NCBI GenBank assembly: GCA_027080995.1
Contig: JALWNT010000021.1
Span: 1 to 64,000 of the forward strand
Origin: Campylobacteraceae bacterium
GTDB taxonomy: Bacteria; Campylobacterota; Campylobacteria; Campylobacterales; Sulfurovaceae
Reading direction: 5' to 3'
Length of the DNA: 64,000 bases
Both the position numbers and the translations under genes were made by a program. Positions 37,710-48,011 of this stretch are shown in pieces. The notes under the pieces are model-generated. The model saw only the letters and a program-made list of their open reading frames with translations, did not search any database and was not told the origin of the DNA. Each line of letters opens with the position of its first letter. Positions within the stretch are counted from its first letter, which is position 1.

Positions 37710-39143
37710 ATGTTCGAAACCGTCATCGGACTCGAAGTCCATGTCCAGCTCAATACCCGCTCCAAGATCTTCTGCTCATGTCCGACCAGTTTCGCGGAAC
37801 ATCAGAACAAAAACACCTGTCCCGTCTGCCTGGGCTTACCCGGTGCGTTACCGGTGCTCAATGTCGAAGCGGTCAAAAAGGCGATGAGTTTCGGCTACGC
37901 CGTCAACGCCACCGTCAACCGCCGCTCCATTTTCAACCGCAAAAGCTACTTCTATCCCGACAGTCCCAAGGCGTATCAGATTTCGCAGTTTGACGTTCCC
38001 ATCGTTCAGGACGGAGAGCTTTTTGTCGTCAAGGAAAACGGCGAAGAGAAGCGCGTCGGGATCACCCGGGCGCATCTGGAGGCCGATGCGGGCAAAAACA
38101 TCCACGACGGGGAGATCTCCAAAGTCGATCTCAACCGTGCCGATACCCCGCTGCTGGAGATCGTCAGCGAGCCCGACATGCGCTCCAGCGAAGAGGCGGT
38201 CCTCTATCTGCGCAAACTGCACGCCATCGTCCGCTATCTCGACATCAGCGACGCCAATATGCAGGAGGGGTCTTTCCGGTGCGACGTCAACGTCTCCATT
38301 CGACCCAAAGGGCAGGAGGAGTACGGGACCCGGGTCGAGATCAAAAACCTCAACTCTTTCCGCTTCGTCAAACAGGCGATCGACTACGAAGTGGAGCGTC
38401 AGATCGAAGCGTGGGAGGACGGCGTCTACGTGCAGGAGGTTTGGCAGGAGACCCGGCTCTACGATACGGCGAAGGGAGAGACCCGTTCGATGCGCGGCAA
38501 AGAGGAGAGTGCGGACTATCGCTATTTCCCCGATCCGGATCTGCGTCCCGTCATCGTCACCGACGCGATGATCGAAGAGGCGAAGAAGATCCCCGAATTG
38601 CCCGACGAAAAGGTGGCACGCTATGTCGAGGATCTCGGGATCAAGCGCGAAGACGCGCTGGTGATCACCGCGCAAAAGGAGCTCGCCGCCTATTTCGAAG
38701 CGACGATCGCGGCAGGCGCTCCGGCCCGTTCGGCCGTCACCTGGTTGACCAGCGAACTTCTGGGCCGGCTCAACAAGGCGGGGGTCGATATCTCGAACTC
38801 TCCGGTTGATGCCGAGACGCTGGGTCGGCTCATCACCCGGATCGAGGATGGGACCATCTCCGGCAAAGGCGGCAAGGAGCTCCTGGACCATTTGATGGAA
38901 AACGACGAACGGGATCTCGATCTCCTCATCGAGAAGCTGTGTCTCAAACAGCTCAGCGACGACGGGGCGATCCTGGCGATCATCGATGAAGTCCTGGCGG
39001 CCAACGCTGACAAGGTCGAAGAGTATCGGGGCGGCAAAGAGAAGCTGCTGGGCTTTTTCGTCGGGCAGGTGATGAAAGCCAGCCGCGGCACGGCCAATCC
39101 CGGCAAAGTCAACCAGCTCCTCAAAGAGCGTCTGCACTCCTGA
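37710..39143 (+). CDS. gatB: Asp-tRNA(Asn)/Glu-tRNA(Gln) amidotransferase subunit B
   Basis: [23 protein letters not shown]...[29 protein letters not shown]. Confidence 0.96.
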   Translation: MFETVIGLEVHVQLNTRSKIFCSCPTSFAEHQNKNTCPVCLGLPGALPVLNVEAVKKAMSFGYAVNATVNRRSIFNRKSYFYPDSPKAYQISQFDVPIVQDGELFVVKENGEEKRVGITRAHLEADAGKNIHDGEISKVDLNRADTPLLEIVSEPDMRSSEEAVLYLRKLHAIVRYLDISDANMQEGSFRCDVNVSIRPKGQEEYGTRVEIKNLNSFRFVKQAIDYEVERQIEAWEDGVYVQEVWQETRLYDTAKGETRSMRGKEESADYRYFPDPDLRPVIVTDAMIEEAKKIPELPDEKVARYVEDLGIKREDALVITAQKELAAYFEATIAAGAPARSAVTWLTSELLGRLNKAGVDISNSPVDAETLGRLITRIEDGTISGKGGKELLDHLMENDERDLDLLIEKLCLKQLSDDGAILAIIDEVLAANADKVEEYRGGKEKLLGFFVGQVMKASRGTANPGKVNQLLKERLHS

Positions 39144-39147
39144 TCCG

Positions 39148-40728
39148 ATGGGCAAAGGTTTTCGCAAACGGCTCGAGTCGGGGATCATCCACTGGGCGAT
39201 CCGCCTCAACCGGTCGTCCCGCTATCGGCATATCCGTAAAACGGTGCGGGATCTTCTGGAAAACCCCAAAAATCCCTACAAACGATTTTTTGACTCCTTT
39301 ATCATCTTTCTGATCCTCAGTTCGGTCTTTATCCTGATCTGGGAAGTCAAGCACCCCGTCCCTCTTTGGCTCGACTACTACGACATCTATTTCGTCTCTC
39401 TCGTTTTTTTGGTCGAATACATTCTAAGGCTTTGGATCTCCAGCGACCTGACGGGTGAATTGGTCGAAGAGTACGAAAAAGCGGTGGCGGTGGGCCGGGA
39501 TTTCCGGGTGGGGCCCGCACTGCTGCGCGGGATCAAAAAGAAGCTTGCCTATATGGTGACACCCGCGGCGATCGTGGACCTGTTGGCGATCCTGCCGGCT
39601 TACCGTCCTTTGCGGGTTTTGCGGATCTTCGTCCTCTTTAGATTTTTGAAACTCCTGCGCTATACCCGCAGTATCAACCAATTCGTCGAAGTGTTGGCGA
39701 CCAAGCGCTTCGAACTGCTCACCTTGTTGGGATTGCTCTTTTTCGTTACGCTGACGGGGGCGATTGCCATCTACATCCTCGAAGATATGCACAATCCCAA
39801 CATCAACAACCTTTTTGAAGCGATCTACTGGTCGCTCGTGACGATCACGACGGTGGGCTACGGGGACATCGCTCCGGTTTCGGAGATGGGGCGCTTGATC
39901 GCGATGATCATCATCCTGCTCGGGGTGGCGATGATCTCCTTTGCCACCTCGGTGATCGTTTCGGCCTTTTCCGAGAAGCTGCACGAGCTCAAAGAGGAGC
40001 GGATCGTCGAGAGCATCAACCGCACGGCGGAGTTTCTGATCATCTGCGGCTACGGGCAGATGACTAAAATGTTCTTTCGCCAGGCGGAAGCCAAGCGCTA
40101 CAACTACATCATCCTCGACAAGGACCCCGAACGGGTCCAGGAGGCGATCCACGACGGCTACGACGCGATCGTCGACGACGCCAGCCGCCACACGACCCTC
40201 TCGCGTTTCAACGTCAAAAATTCGAAAGTCACGGTGCTCTGTATGTCGCACGACGATGTGGAGAACATTTACATCACGCTCAACGCCAAAAGCATCGATC
40301 CGAGGATCCGGGTCATCGCCCGAGCGAGTTCCCCGAGAATCGTCAGCAAATACGAGAGGGCGGGGGCCGATCACGTTCTGCTGCCCAACCAGGCCGCCAG
40401 CACGATGATGGTCTTTGCGATTCTCAAGCCGATCATCTACAAAGCGATCCACGCGATTTTCACGGGACAGAATGTGGCGCTTTTGGATGAGATCCGCGTG
40501 CACGAACACAGCTCACTCATCGGAGCCACGGTGGGCAGCATCAATTTTCGGGCGTACAAACTGATTCTTATCGGCGTACAGAAAGTTCGTGAAGATCGTT
40601 TCATTTTCAACCCCGAAGATACCCTCGTTCTCGAAGAGGGAGATGTTTTGCTCGTGATGGGACACAAGGCCAGCACGGCCTATTTCCGTGAGAGCAGTTG
40701 CCTGGATGAAAAGGGATGTTTGCGATGA
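39148..40728 (+). CDS. Six-TM potassium channel with C-terminal RCK (TrkA-N) domain
   Basis: S4-like RPLRVLRIFVLFRFLKLLRYTRS, selectivity filter TITTVGYGD, RCK FLIICGYGQMTKMFFRQ. Confidence 0.9.
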   Translation: MGKGFRKRLESGIIHWAIRLNRSSRYRHIRKTVRDLLENPKNPYKRFFDSFIIFLILSSVFILIWEVKHPVPLWLDYYDIYFVSLVFLVEYILRLWISSDLTGELVEEYEKAVAVGRDFRVGPALLRGIKKKLAYMVTPAAIVDLLAILPAYRPLRVLRIFVLFRFLKLLRYTRSINQFVEVLATKRFELLTLLGLLFFVTLTGAIAIYILEDMHNPNINNLFEAIYWSLVTITTVGYGDIAPVSEMGRLIAMIIILLGVAMISFATSVIVSAFSEKLHELKEERIVESINRTAEFLIICGYGQMTKMFFRQAEAKRYNYIILDKDPERVQEAIHDGYDAIVDDASRHTTLSRFNVKNSKVTVLCMSHDDVENIYITLNAKSIDPRIRVIARASSPRIVSKYERAGADHVLLPNQAASTMMVFAILKPIIYKAIHAIFTGQNVALLDEIRVHEHSSLIGATVGSINFRAYKLILIGVQKVREDRFIFNPEDTLVLEEGDVLLVMGHKASTAYFRESSCLDEKGCLR

Positions 40729-41438
40729 GTAAAGAGCAGATTTTTCTCTTCGGTTACGGGAAGTTCGGGCGAAGCATCGCCGACGATCTGGTGGAGCACG
40801 ATGCGGAGGTGGTCTTGATCGAATCGGACGAGGAACGCTACCACGAAGCGCTAAAGACCCACCGTTTCGAGCGCTGTATCCTGATGGATGTCACCGACGA
40901 TGCGGCGCTCGAGGAGTTGCCGGTGCGGGTAAATGAGCAGTTGGTCTGCGTGATGGACGACGACCATCTCAACGTCTTTTTGGTGCTCTCCCTGCGGGCG
41001 ATCTTTCCCCAAAGCCAGATTTTGGCGATCTCCGACTCGATCCACGCCACCCGCAAACTCAAAATGGCGGGGGCCAACAAAGTGATCGATCTCTACGCCA
41101 TCAGCGCCAACCGGATCCACAACATTCTCAACAAACCCATCGCCACCCGTTTCCTCGAAGGCTTTCTCAACGCGGATCACGAGTACAGTTTCCGGGAGAT
41201 CGTCATTCCCGAAGGCTCTTTTCTCCACGGACGGACCCTGGAGGAGATCGATTTTCGCCGTTACGGGGTGATCTTCGTCGGAATGATCGACGTGGAATTG
41301 GGCAACAGTTTCATCTTCGTTACGACGGGGCTGGAACACAAACTGGATGCGGGGGACATCATCGTCTGCATCGGCCACGACGAAGATCTGGACCGTTTCG
41401 AAAAGATAATACATAACGCGGAGGAGGAGGCGGAATGA
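40716..41438 (+). CDS. Stand-alone TrkA-N/TrkA-C (RCK) protein
   Basis: [30 protein letters not shown]...; TrkA-C tail; overlaps the channel gene by 13 nt. Confidence 0.87.
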   Translation: MFAMSKEQIFLFGYGKFGRSIADDLVEHDAEVVLIESDEERYHEALKTHRFERCILMDVTDDAALEELPVRVNEQLVCVMDDDHLNVFLVLSLRAIFPQSQILAISDSIHATRKLKMAGANKVIDLYAISANRIHNILNKPIATRFLEGFLNADHEYSFREIVIPEGSFLHGRTLEEIDFRRYGVIFVGMIDVELGNSFIFVTTGLEHKLDAGDIIVCIGHDEDLDRFEKIIHNAEEEAE

Positions 41439-42328
41439 AATTGGCGATTGTCGGAGCGGGAAAATGGGGACGGGCGCTGAACCACGCCTACGGGATGAAA
41501 AACGAGGTGGTGATCACCTCCCGCCGGCGGCATCCGGATCTGGAGAATTTCGTCTCCGTGGACGAAGCGCTGCGCCGGGAGTATCTGATCTTGGCGATTC
41601 CCGCCCAGTTCGTCCGGCACTGGATGCAGGAGCATTTCGTCGATCGGGGGCAGAAGATCCTCGTGGCCGCCAAGGGGATCGAAGTGAGCAGCGGTGCACT
41701 GCTCAACGAGATTTTCGAAAGTTTCCTTCCTCTCGATCGGCTCGCCTATCTCTCGGGGCCTTCTTTTGCTGCGGAGGTGATGCGCTCCTTGCCGACGGCA
41801 CTCGTGGTCAGCTCCCTCTCCCCGAGTCTGGCGGAGGCCTTCGCCGGGGCGCTGCCCGATTTCATCAAAGGCTATACCGATGACGATGTCACCGGCGCGG
41901 AGGTGGGCGGAGCCTACAAGAACGTCATCGCCATCGCCGGAGGGGTTTGCGACGGATTGAAACTGGGCAACAACGCCCGCGCGGCGCTTATCTCTCGGGG
42001 GCTGGTGGAGATGGCGCGTTTCGGGGCACATTACGGAGCCCGAGAACGCACATTCCTCTCTCTAGGCGGTGCGGGAGACCTCTTTTTGACGGCCAGCAGC
42101 ACGCTTTCGCGCAACTACCGGGTGGGACTGGGCCTGACACAGGGAAAGAGGATCGACGCCATTCTCGAGGAGCTGGGCGAAGTGGCCGAAGGGGTCGGCA
42201 CCGCTGAAGCGCTGCAACGTATCGCCGAGCGGGAGGAGCTCTACCTTCCCATTGCCGCCGAAGTCTACCGGATGCTCCGAGAGGGAAAGTCACCGCGGGA
42301 GAGCCTGCACGACCTGCTCGGATCCTGA
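41435..42328 (+). CDS. gpsA: Glycerol-3-phosphate dehydrogenase [NAD(P)+]
   Basis: [56 protein letters not shown]. Confidence 0.94.
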   Translation: MKLAIVGAGKWGRALNHAYGMKNEVVITSRRRHPDLENFVSVDEALRREYLILAIPAQFVRHWMQEHFVDRGQKILVAAKGIEVSSGALLNEIFESFLPLDRLAYLSGPSFAAEVMRSLPTALVVSSLSPSLAEAFAGALPDFIKGYTDDDVTGAEVGGAYKNVIAIAGGVCDGLKLGNNARAALISRGLVEMARFGAHYGARERTFLSLGGAGDLFLTASSTLSRNYRVGLGLTQGKRIDAILEELGEVAEGVGTAEALQRIAEREELYLPIAAEVYRMLREGKSPRESLHDLLGS

Positions 42329-42396
42329 ACGTCTCTTCCATTCTTTTATCCCCTTTTGGGTAATATCTTAATAATTTGTCAACAAGGAAAAAGCCG

Positions 42397-44448
42397 ATGA
42401 ACGCACCGTTGCTGATCGAAGTGGGCGTCGAAGAGCTGCCTGCTCTTCCGCTCCTGAAAACTCTTCCTTCCATCGAAAATTCGTGGAAAGAGATTCAAAA
42501 ATCCCGGCATCTGGAGAGCGATTTTCGTTTTCTCTACACTCCTCGGCGTCTAGTCATCGAGGCGGAGGCTTTTCCTCTGCGTCAATCCGACAGCGTCGAA
42601 GAACTCTTCGGCCCGCCGGCAGAGATCGCGATCCGCGACGGCAAACCGACGCCGGCGGGGGAGGGGTTTGCCCGAAAGTGCGGTGTGGCTTTCGAGGAGC
42701 TTCAGCGCCTGAAAAAGGGGGATCGGGAAGTGCTCTACTACCGCCGGGAAGTGCCGGGCCGGGAGACGGAGGCGTTGCTGCCGGAGATGGTCCGTGAGTG
42801 GATCGCTTCGATGAACTTCGGCAAGATGATGCGCTGGGGCGATCGGCACGACGAATTTATTCGCCCCGTGCGCTGGCTCCAGGTCCGCCTGGGAGATCGC
42901 AGCGTCCCCGCGGAGCTCTTCGGCGTCTCCTCCGACACACGAACCTATCTGCACCGCATGGTGAGCTTCGAACCGGTGGAAGTTCCCGAGATCAGGAGCT
43001 TTGATAAGATTCTGGAGGAGGGGAAAGTCGTTCTCGATCCTGCCGGACGCCGGGAGATGATTCGCACAGATTTTGCCGCCATCGAATCCGAAAGCGGCCT
43101 GAGGATCGAAGAGGACGAAGCGCTGCTCAATGAGGTGGTGGCCATCACCGAATATCCCAGAGCCCTGATGGGGAGCTTCGACGAGAAATTCCTGGAGTTG
43201 CCTCCGGAGGTGATCGTCACCTCGATGAAAGAGCATCAGCGTTATTTCCCGGTCTTCGATGCGGAAGGAAATCTCTCCAACCGTTTCGTCGTGGTCAGCA
43301 ACGCCGTGACCGACGATTACAGCCAAGTCATCGCCGGCAATGAGCGCGTCCTGCGCCCCCGGCTGGAGGATGCCCTCTTCTTCTATCGCAACGACCTGAA
43401 GCGGGGACTCACGATCGAAGGGTTGGAAAAGATCCAGTTCATCGACGGCTTGGGGACTCTGCTGGACAAAGTGAATCGCGAACGCAACATCGCGCTGCGT
43501 CTGACGGGCATCTATATGGATCGACTCGAAGAGGAGACGGGCCGCAGCCCCCTTGACATCGAAGAGCTGATGGATCGGGCCGTCACGTTGGCCAAAGCGG
43601 ATCTGTTGACGGAGATGGTCTACGAATTTACGGAACTGCAGGGGCTGATGGGATACTACTATGCCCAGGCTCTCGGGGAGGATCCCCTGGTCTGCACCGC
43701 CATCAAAGAGCAGTACCGGCCCGAAGGAGAGGGGGCGGAGTTGCCGACGACCGTCTTTTCGTCGATTCTGGCGATGGCGATCAAACTCGATACTCTGCTG
43801 GGGCTTTTCAGTGTCGGGAAGATTCCCACAGGATCGAGAGATCCTTTCGCCCTGCGCCGGGCGGTCAACGGGATCATCCGCATCGTGACCCGTTTCGACC
43901 TGAGTTTCGATATTCCCGCGATTCTCGACCTCCTGGCCGATCAGTACGCACCTTTCGATCGGAAACGGCTGGAGGAGTTCATTTTGGAGAGGATCTACAA
44001 ATCCCTGCGTGCCAATCCCTCCCTTATCGCCGCGGTCCTTGCGACGGGAGAGCGGGACATCGACGAAATCGCCAAAAAAGTCGAAGCGCTCAAAACGATT
44101 CTGGAGCGGCCGGAGGCCCGGGAACTCTTTACGACATTCAAACGGGTAGCCAACATATCGACGGAAGTGGATCTCTCCGGTGAACTTCCCGTCGATCCGA
44201 CGCTTTTTCAAGCCGAGGAGGAGCGCGCACTCTGGGAAGCCTATCGTGAAGTGGCCGCCGGCAAATACCGCGACTACAAAGAGGAGCTTGAAGCTCTCTT
44301 CTCTCTCAAGCCCCGTCTTGATGCCTTCTTCGACGCGGTGCTGGTCAATGCCGAAGAGGAAGAGCTCCGACGCAATCGGCGGCACTTGGTGGCGTCGATC
44401 TATCGCAGTTTCCTGACGATCGCGGATCTGAAAGAGATCTCCGTATGA
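42397..44448 (+). CDS. glyS: Glycyl-tRNA synthetase beta chain
   Basis: LLIEVGVEELPA, SMKEHQRYFPVFD, RLEDALFFYRND; start MNAPLLIEV. Confidence 0.95.
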   Translation: MNAPLLIEVGVEELPALPLLKTLPSIENSWKEIQKSRHLESDFRFLYTPRRLVIEAEAFPLRQSDSVEELFGPPAEIAIRDGKPTPAGEGFARKCGVAFEELQRLKKGDREVLYYRREVPGRETEALLPEMVREWIASMNFGKMMRWGDRHDEFIRPVRWLQVRLGDRSVPAELFGVSSDTRTYLHRMVSFEPVEVPEIRSFDKILEEGKVVLDPAGRREMIRTDFAAIESESGLRIEEDEALLNEVVAITEYPRALMGSFDEKFLELPPEVIVTSMKEHQRYFPVFDAEGNLSNRFVVVSNAVTDDYSQVIAGNERVLRPRLEDALFFYRNDLKRGLTIEGLEKIQFIDGLGTLLDKVNRERNIALRLTGIYMDRLEEETGRSPLDIEELMDRAVTLAKADLLTEMVYEFTELQGLMGYYYAQALGEDPLVCTAIKEQYRPEGEGAELPTTVFSSILAMAIKLDTLLGLFSVGKIPTGSRDPFALRRAVNGIIRIVTRFDLSFDIPAILDLLADQYAPFDRKRLEEFILERIYKSLRANPSLIAAVLATGERDIDEIAKKVEALKTILERPEARELFTTFKRVANISTEVDLSGELPVDPTLFQAEEERALWEAYREVAAGKYRDYKEELEALFSLKPRLDAFFDAVLVNAEEEELRRNRRHLVASIYRSFLTIADLKEISV

Positions 44449-45338
44449 GTCGGCAGGCGCAGCGGGCGGGTTTCGTCGCCGTCGTGGGACGGCCCAACGC
44501 CGGGAAAAGTACGCTGCTGAACCATCTCGCGGGCGAAAAACTGGCGATGGTCTCCAAAAAAGCCCAGGCGACGCGCAAGCGGATGAACATCATCGTCATG
44601 CACGACAACGCGCAGATCATCTTCGTCGATACGCCGGGCTTGCACGAGAAAGAGAAACTTCTCAACCAATTCATGCTGGAAGAGGCGCTCAAAGCCGTCG
44701 GAGACGCCGATTTGATCCTCTTCCTCGCTCCGGCTTCCGATTCGATCGAAGCCTACGAAGAGTTTCTCGAAAAGATCGCCCGCAAAGAGACGCCCCATCT
44801 CGTCGTTTTGACCAAAACCGATCGGATCAGCAACGAAAAGCTTCTCAAAAAGATCGGAGAGTATCAGAAGTACCAGGATCGTTTCGAAGCGCTGATCCCT
44901 TATTCGGTCAAGCGGGAAGGGGACAAAAAACAGTTGCTCGACGCGGTCGCTTCCCGCCTCCCGGAACACCCCTGGCTTTTCGATCCCGAGCTGTTGACCA
45001 CGGAGACGATCCGTGACATTTACAGAGAGTTAATCCGCGAAGCCCTCTTCGAAAAACTGAGCGAAGAGATCCCCTACGAAAGCGACGTCGTCATCGACCG
45101 GGTGGAAGAGGGGGAAACGATCGATCGGGTCTACGCGACGATCATCACCGAGAAAGAGACCCAAAAGCGGATGATCATCGGAAACGGCGGAGAGTCGATC
45201 CGCCGGGTGGGCTCCTACGCCCGGAAACTGATGGAGACTTTTTCCGGAAAAAAAATTTATCTCGATCTGCATGTCGTAGTGCGCAAGGGTTGGAGTCGGG
45301 ACAAAAAGGCTTTGGAAAAGATCGGGTATTATTTTTAA
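44445..45338 (+). CDS. era: GTPase Era
   Basis: VGRPNAGKSTLLNHLAGEKLAMVSKKAQATRKR, DTPGLHEK, C-terminal KH domain IIGNGGESIRRVG. Confidence 0.95.
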   Translation: MSRQAQRAGFVAVVGRPNAGKSTLLNHLAGEKLAMVSKKAQATRKRMNIIVMHDNAQIIFVDTPGLHEKEKLLNQFMLEEALKAVGDADLILFLAPASDSIEAYEEFLEKIARKETPHLVVLTKTDRISNEKLLKKIGEYQKYQDRFEALIPYSVKREGDKKQLLDAVASRLPEHPWLFDPELLTTETIRDIYRELIREALFEKLSEEIPYESDVVIDRVEEGETIDRVYATIITEKETQKRMIIGNGGESIRRVGSYARKLMETFSGKKIYLDLHVVVRKGWSRDKKALEKIGYYF

Positions 45339-45383
45339 GCAGAAAAATTTTATCGATTAAGCGTGGATTTATATTATAACATA

Positions 45384-45389
45384 TATAAT
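45384..45389 (+). promoter_or_regulatory. Candidate -10 element for the T4P/T2SS-like operon
   Basis: TATAAT in an AT-rich era-45425 intergenic tract. Confidence 0.4.
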
Positions 45390-45424
45390 CAATTAGGTAA
45401 ACGAAGTATAAATAGGGGCTCGGT

Positions 45425-46945
45425 ATGAAAAATGGGGAGCGACGTTTTCAGAGTATCGTCTCGATCGACGAATACAACGCAAGGTATTATAAATATGAAG
45501 ACGGCGAGCTGAAGAGCCTGAACAAACTTCAGTTCAAAAAACGCAATTACTATACAAGTTTCATCGCAAACAAAGATTTGATTATCGCTCCGGTCTCGAT
45601 CAGCCGGAATATCGAGGACGAAGATATTGCGGGAGCGCTCGAAGATAAAGCCTATGACGAATTGGGTCTTGATCCCGCCGTTGATTATATCATTCATTAT
45701 CAGGAGACTCAGGGTGAGGGAGAGGGGCGCAATTTTCAGCTTTTCATCCTCGAAAAAGATCGGTATACCGAACTCTTTTCCTCCATTCGTCAGAGTCTCC
45801 GGTATGTGGATCTTATTCTTCCCGCACCATTGCTTTACCGGGCACTTTACGACTATGAGCTCGTTGAGAGTCGTAAAGTTCATTGTTTTCTCTATTTCAC
45901 GAATTACGATGCCACTATTACCTTCTACCGTAACGGTAGCTATCTCTATTCCAAATCAATCAATTATTCATTGAGCCAGCTCTACGATCGATACTGTGAA
46001 ATTGCCGGAAAAACAGTCGATGAAAAGCAGTTTTTCAGAATTTTTCAGAAAGAGGGTGTCAAAACGACGCACTTGGAATTTCAACAGAATCTGATCAAAC
46101 TCTTTAACGAAATATTCATCACGATCAATGATGTTGTCATCTATACCAAGCGGGCTTACAAGGTCGATGTAATCGACCAAATGTACATTGGGAGTGAATT
46201 AGGCCCGATCAGTGGTGCCGACGAATATGCCCAGAATTATCTAGGGCTCTACTCCAGCTCCATGTTTTTTGATTTCGGGATTAAGAGTGATGAGTGGTAT
46301 GTTGATCAGCTGCACTATATGATGGTCCTTAGTGCACAAAAGTATTGGGAAGAGCCTGAAACGTTCATAAACTTTACCCGCTATCCCCGTCCGCCGGCCT
46401 TTCCGAAACGGGCAAGCGGGCAATTCATTCTCGCGTTGTTAGCGGCGATACTTCTTGCTTCCTCCTACCCACTCTATTTCCTCGTCTCCTCCTATCTGCT
46501 TGATTTTAATAATCTGAGATTGAAGAAACAGGAGAGAGCTCTAAGTGCCGAAGTGAGAAAATACAAATCTATTCTTGGGAAAAAACGAGCCGAAATCAAA
46601 AAATTGAAAGTAGAGATATCCAAGCTTAAAAAGGTTTATACAGGCAAAGAGAAAACACTTCAGTCTGTTTATGAAAAGAAGGTCAATTATCGATTGAAAT
46701 CCAATCAATTCGCTCTTTTTGCAAAGGATTTGGCTCGTTTCAACGTCAACAGCGACCGCTTCAGAAATTTGGATAATCTTTATAGCATTTCATTGATTTC
46801 CCCCAGTGATCGAAACATCACAAGTCTTGTCAAATACATAACGAGAAACTATAAAAATGAAATAAAGACCATCGACATCGACCGCATAGAGAAAGATGAA
46901 AATAACTCCATGTATCGAGGAACTTTGAAGGTGAATATAAAATGA
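45425..46945 (+). CDS. PilM/PilN-like fusion protein (GspL-like), Cts-type DNA uptake component
   Basis: N-terminal actin-like-sized cytoplasmic domain, one TM (FILALLAAILLASSYPLYFLVSSYLL), coiled coil and C-terminal periplasmic domain; operon context. Confidence 0.6.
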   Translation: MKNGERRFQSIVSIDEYNARYYKYEDGELKSLNKLQFKKRNYYTSFIANKDLIIAPVSISRNIEDEDIAGALEDKAYDELGLDPAVDYIIHYQETQGEGEGRNFQLFILEKDRYTELFSSIRQSLRYVDLILPAPLLYRALYDYELVESRKVHCFLYFTNYDATITFYRNGSYLYSKSINYSLSQLYDRYCEIAGKTVDEKQFFRIFQKEGVKTTHLEFQQNLIKLFNEIFITINDVVIYTKRAYKVDVIDQMYIGSELGPISGADEYAQNYLGLYSSSMFFDFGIKSDEWYVDQLHYMMVLSAQKYWEEPETFINFTRYPRPPAFPKRASGQFILALLAAILLASSYPLYFLVSSYLLDFNNLRLKKQERALSAEVRKYKSILGKKRAEIKKLKVEISKLKKVYTGKEKTLQSVYEKKVNYRLKSNQFALFAKDLARFNVNSDRFRNLDNLYSISLISPSDRNITSLVKYITRNYKNEIKTIDIDRIEKDENNSMYRGTLKVNIK

Positions 46946-47595
46946 AAAATGATGTTCATATTCTTGAGGACTTAGACAATTACTTTGCGAAAAAGAGCGA
47001 GACAGAACGGTGGATGATCATTCTGGGAATCGCTGCAATGGTAGGATACATCCTCTATCTCTACCTCTATCCATATGCAGAGAGCCGCTATAAAAGCAGT
47101 CTGAGAGAGAAAACAACGCTTGAGAGGAAAATCAAGAGTGACACTCTCTATTTACGGTCAATCACAGTCAATGGAAAACGAAACTACTACATAAACAAAT
47201 ATAATGACGATATTCACAAATTGAAGGCTCAGATACTTGATTATAGACAACGTATCGCAATGCTTGATAAAAGCTTTAAAAAGCTCTCCGAAGTTTTGTT
47301 CAATCAACAGAACTGGTCCAAGTTTCTTGATTCTATTTCAAAACGCGCACAGCAAAATGATGTGAAGTTGCTTCGCCTGGATAACCAGTATGTTCATGAC
47401 AAAAACAGTTTCGGACATGTTCTGGAAGTCGGAATTCGTTGTGAAGGGAAATTTCAGGGAATTCTGTCATTCCTAAACGATCTGGAACAAAACAAGCTCG
47501 TTACGGATGTCACGGCGAGTGACATCAAGGTTGCTCCGGATCAAAAAAATATTCTGGCCGATATCAATATTTCCGTCTGGGGGGTCAATCGATGA
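46942..47595 (+). CDS. PilO-like inner-membrane protein
   Basis: One N-terminal TM, coiled coil, C-terminal domain ending in beta-rich region; position between PilN-like and secretin genes. Confidence 0.6.
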   Translation: MKNDVHILEDLDNYFAKKSETERWMIILGIAAMVGYILYLYLYPYAESRYKSSLREKTTLERKIKSDTLYLRSITVNGKRNYYINKYNDDIHKLKAQILDYRQRIAMLDKSFKKLSEVLFNQQNWSKFLDSISKRAQQNDVKLLRLDNQYVHDKNSFGHVLEVGIRCEGKFQGILSFLNDLEQNKLVTDVTASDIKVAPDQKNILADINISVWGVNR

Positions 47596-48011
47596 AATCT
47601 GTTACTTCTGCCGCTCTCCTGCTCACATTCTGTCTCCCGATCCAGGCAGAACTTAGTGTGAAAAAGATTGGGATGATGGTCGAGAAAATCCAGAGCAAAC
47701 GGATAGGGAAACACTCCATTGATTTCATCAAAGTTCCCTCCGTATTTGTAGTACTCTCTACGGAAGAGAATCGGACAAAACATCCTATTGTTCGTGCACA
47801 TGAGAAGGCGGAGAAGCTTGTTCTCAAAGCTATCGTGAATGATCGGGCTTTTATCAACGGTAAGTGGGTTGGTCTTGGAGACAAAATACTCGGGTACAGG
47901 GTGGAAAGAATCGAAGGAAATGAAGTACTTCTGAAAAAAGAGCACAAAAGCGTACGTCTCTACTTTCAGGAGAGAAACCAAAGCAAAGCAATACAAATCA
48001 GCAAGGGGTAA
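47592..48011 (+). CDS. PilP-like exported protein
   Basis: Signal peptide; FINGKWVGLGDKILGYRVERIEGNEVLLKKEHKSVRLYF resembles the pilot/PilP C-terminal fold. Confidence 0.6.
   Translation: MKSVTSAALLLTFCLPIQAELSVKKIGMMVEKIQSKRIGKHSIDFIKVPSVFVVLSTEENRTKHPIVRAHEKAEKLVLKAIVNDRAFINGKWVGLGDKILGYRVERIEGNEVLLKKEHKSVRLYFQERNQSKAIQISKG

Noticed and set aside
42550-44385. 611-aa minus-strand ORF antisense to glyS
   Set aside because: Shadow ORF of glyS.
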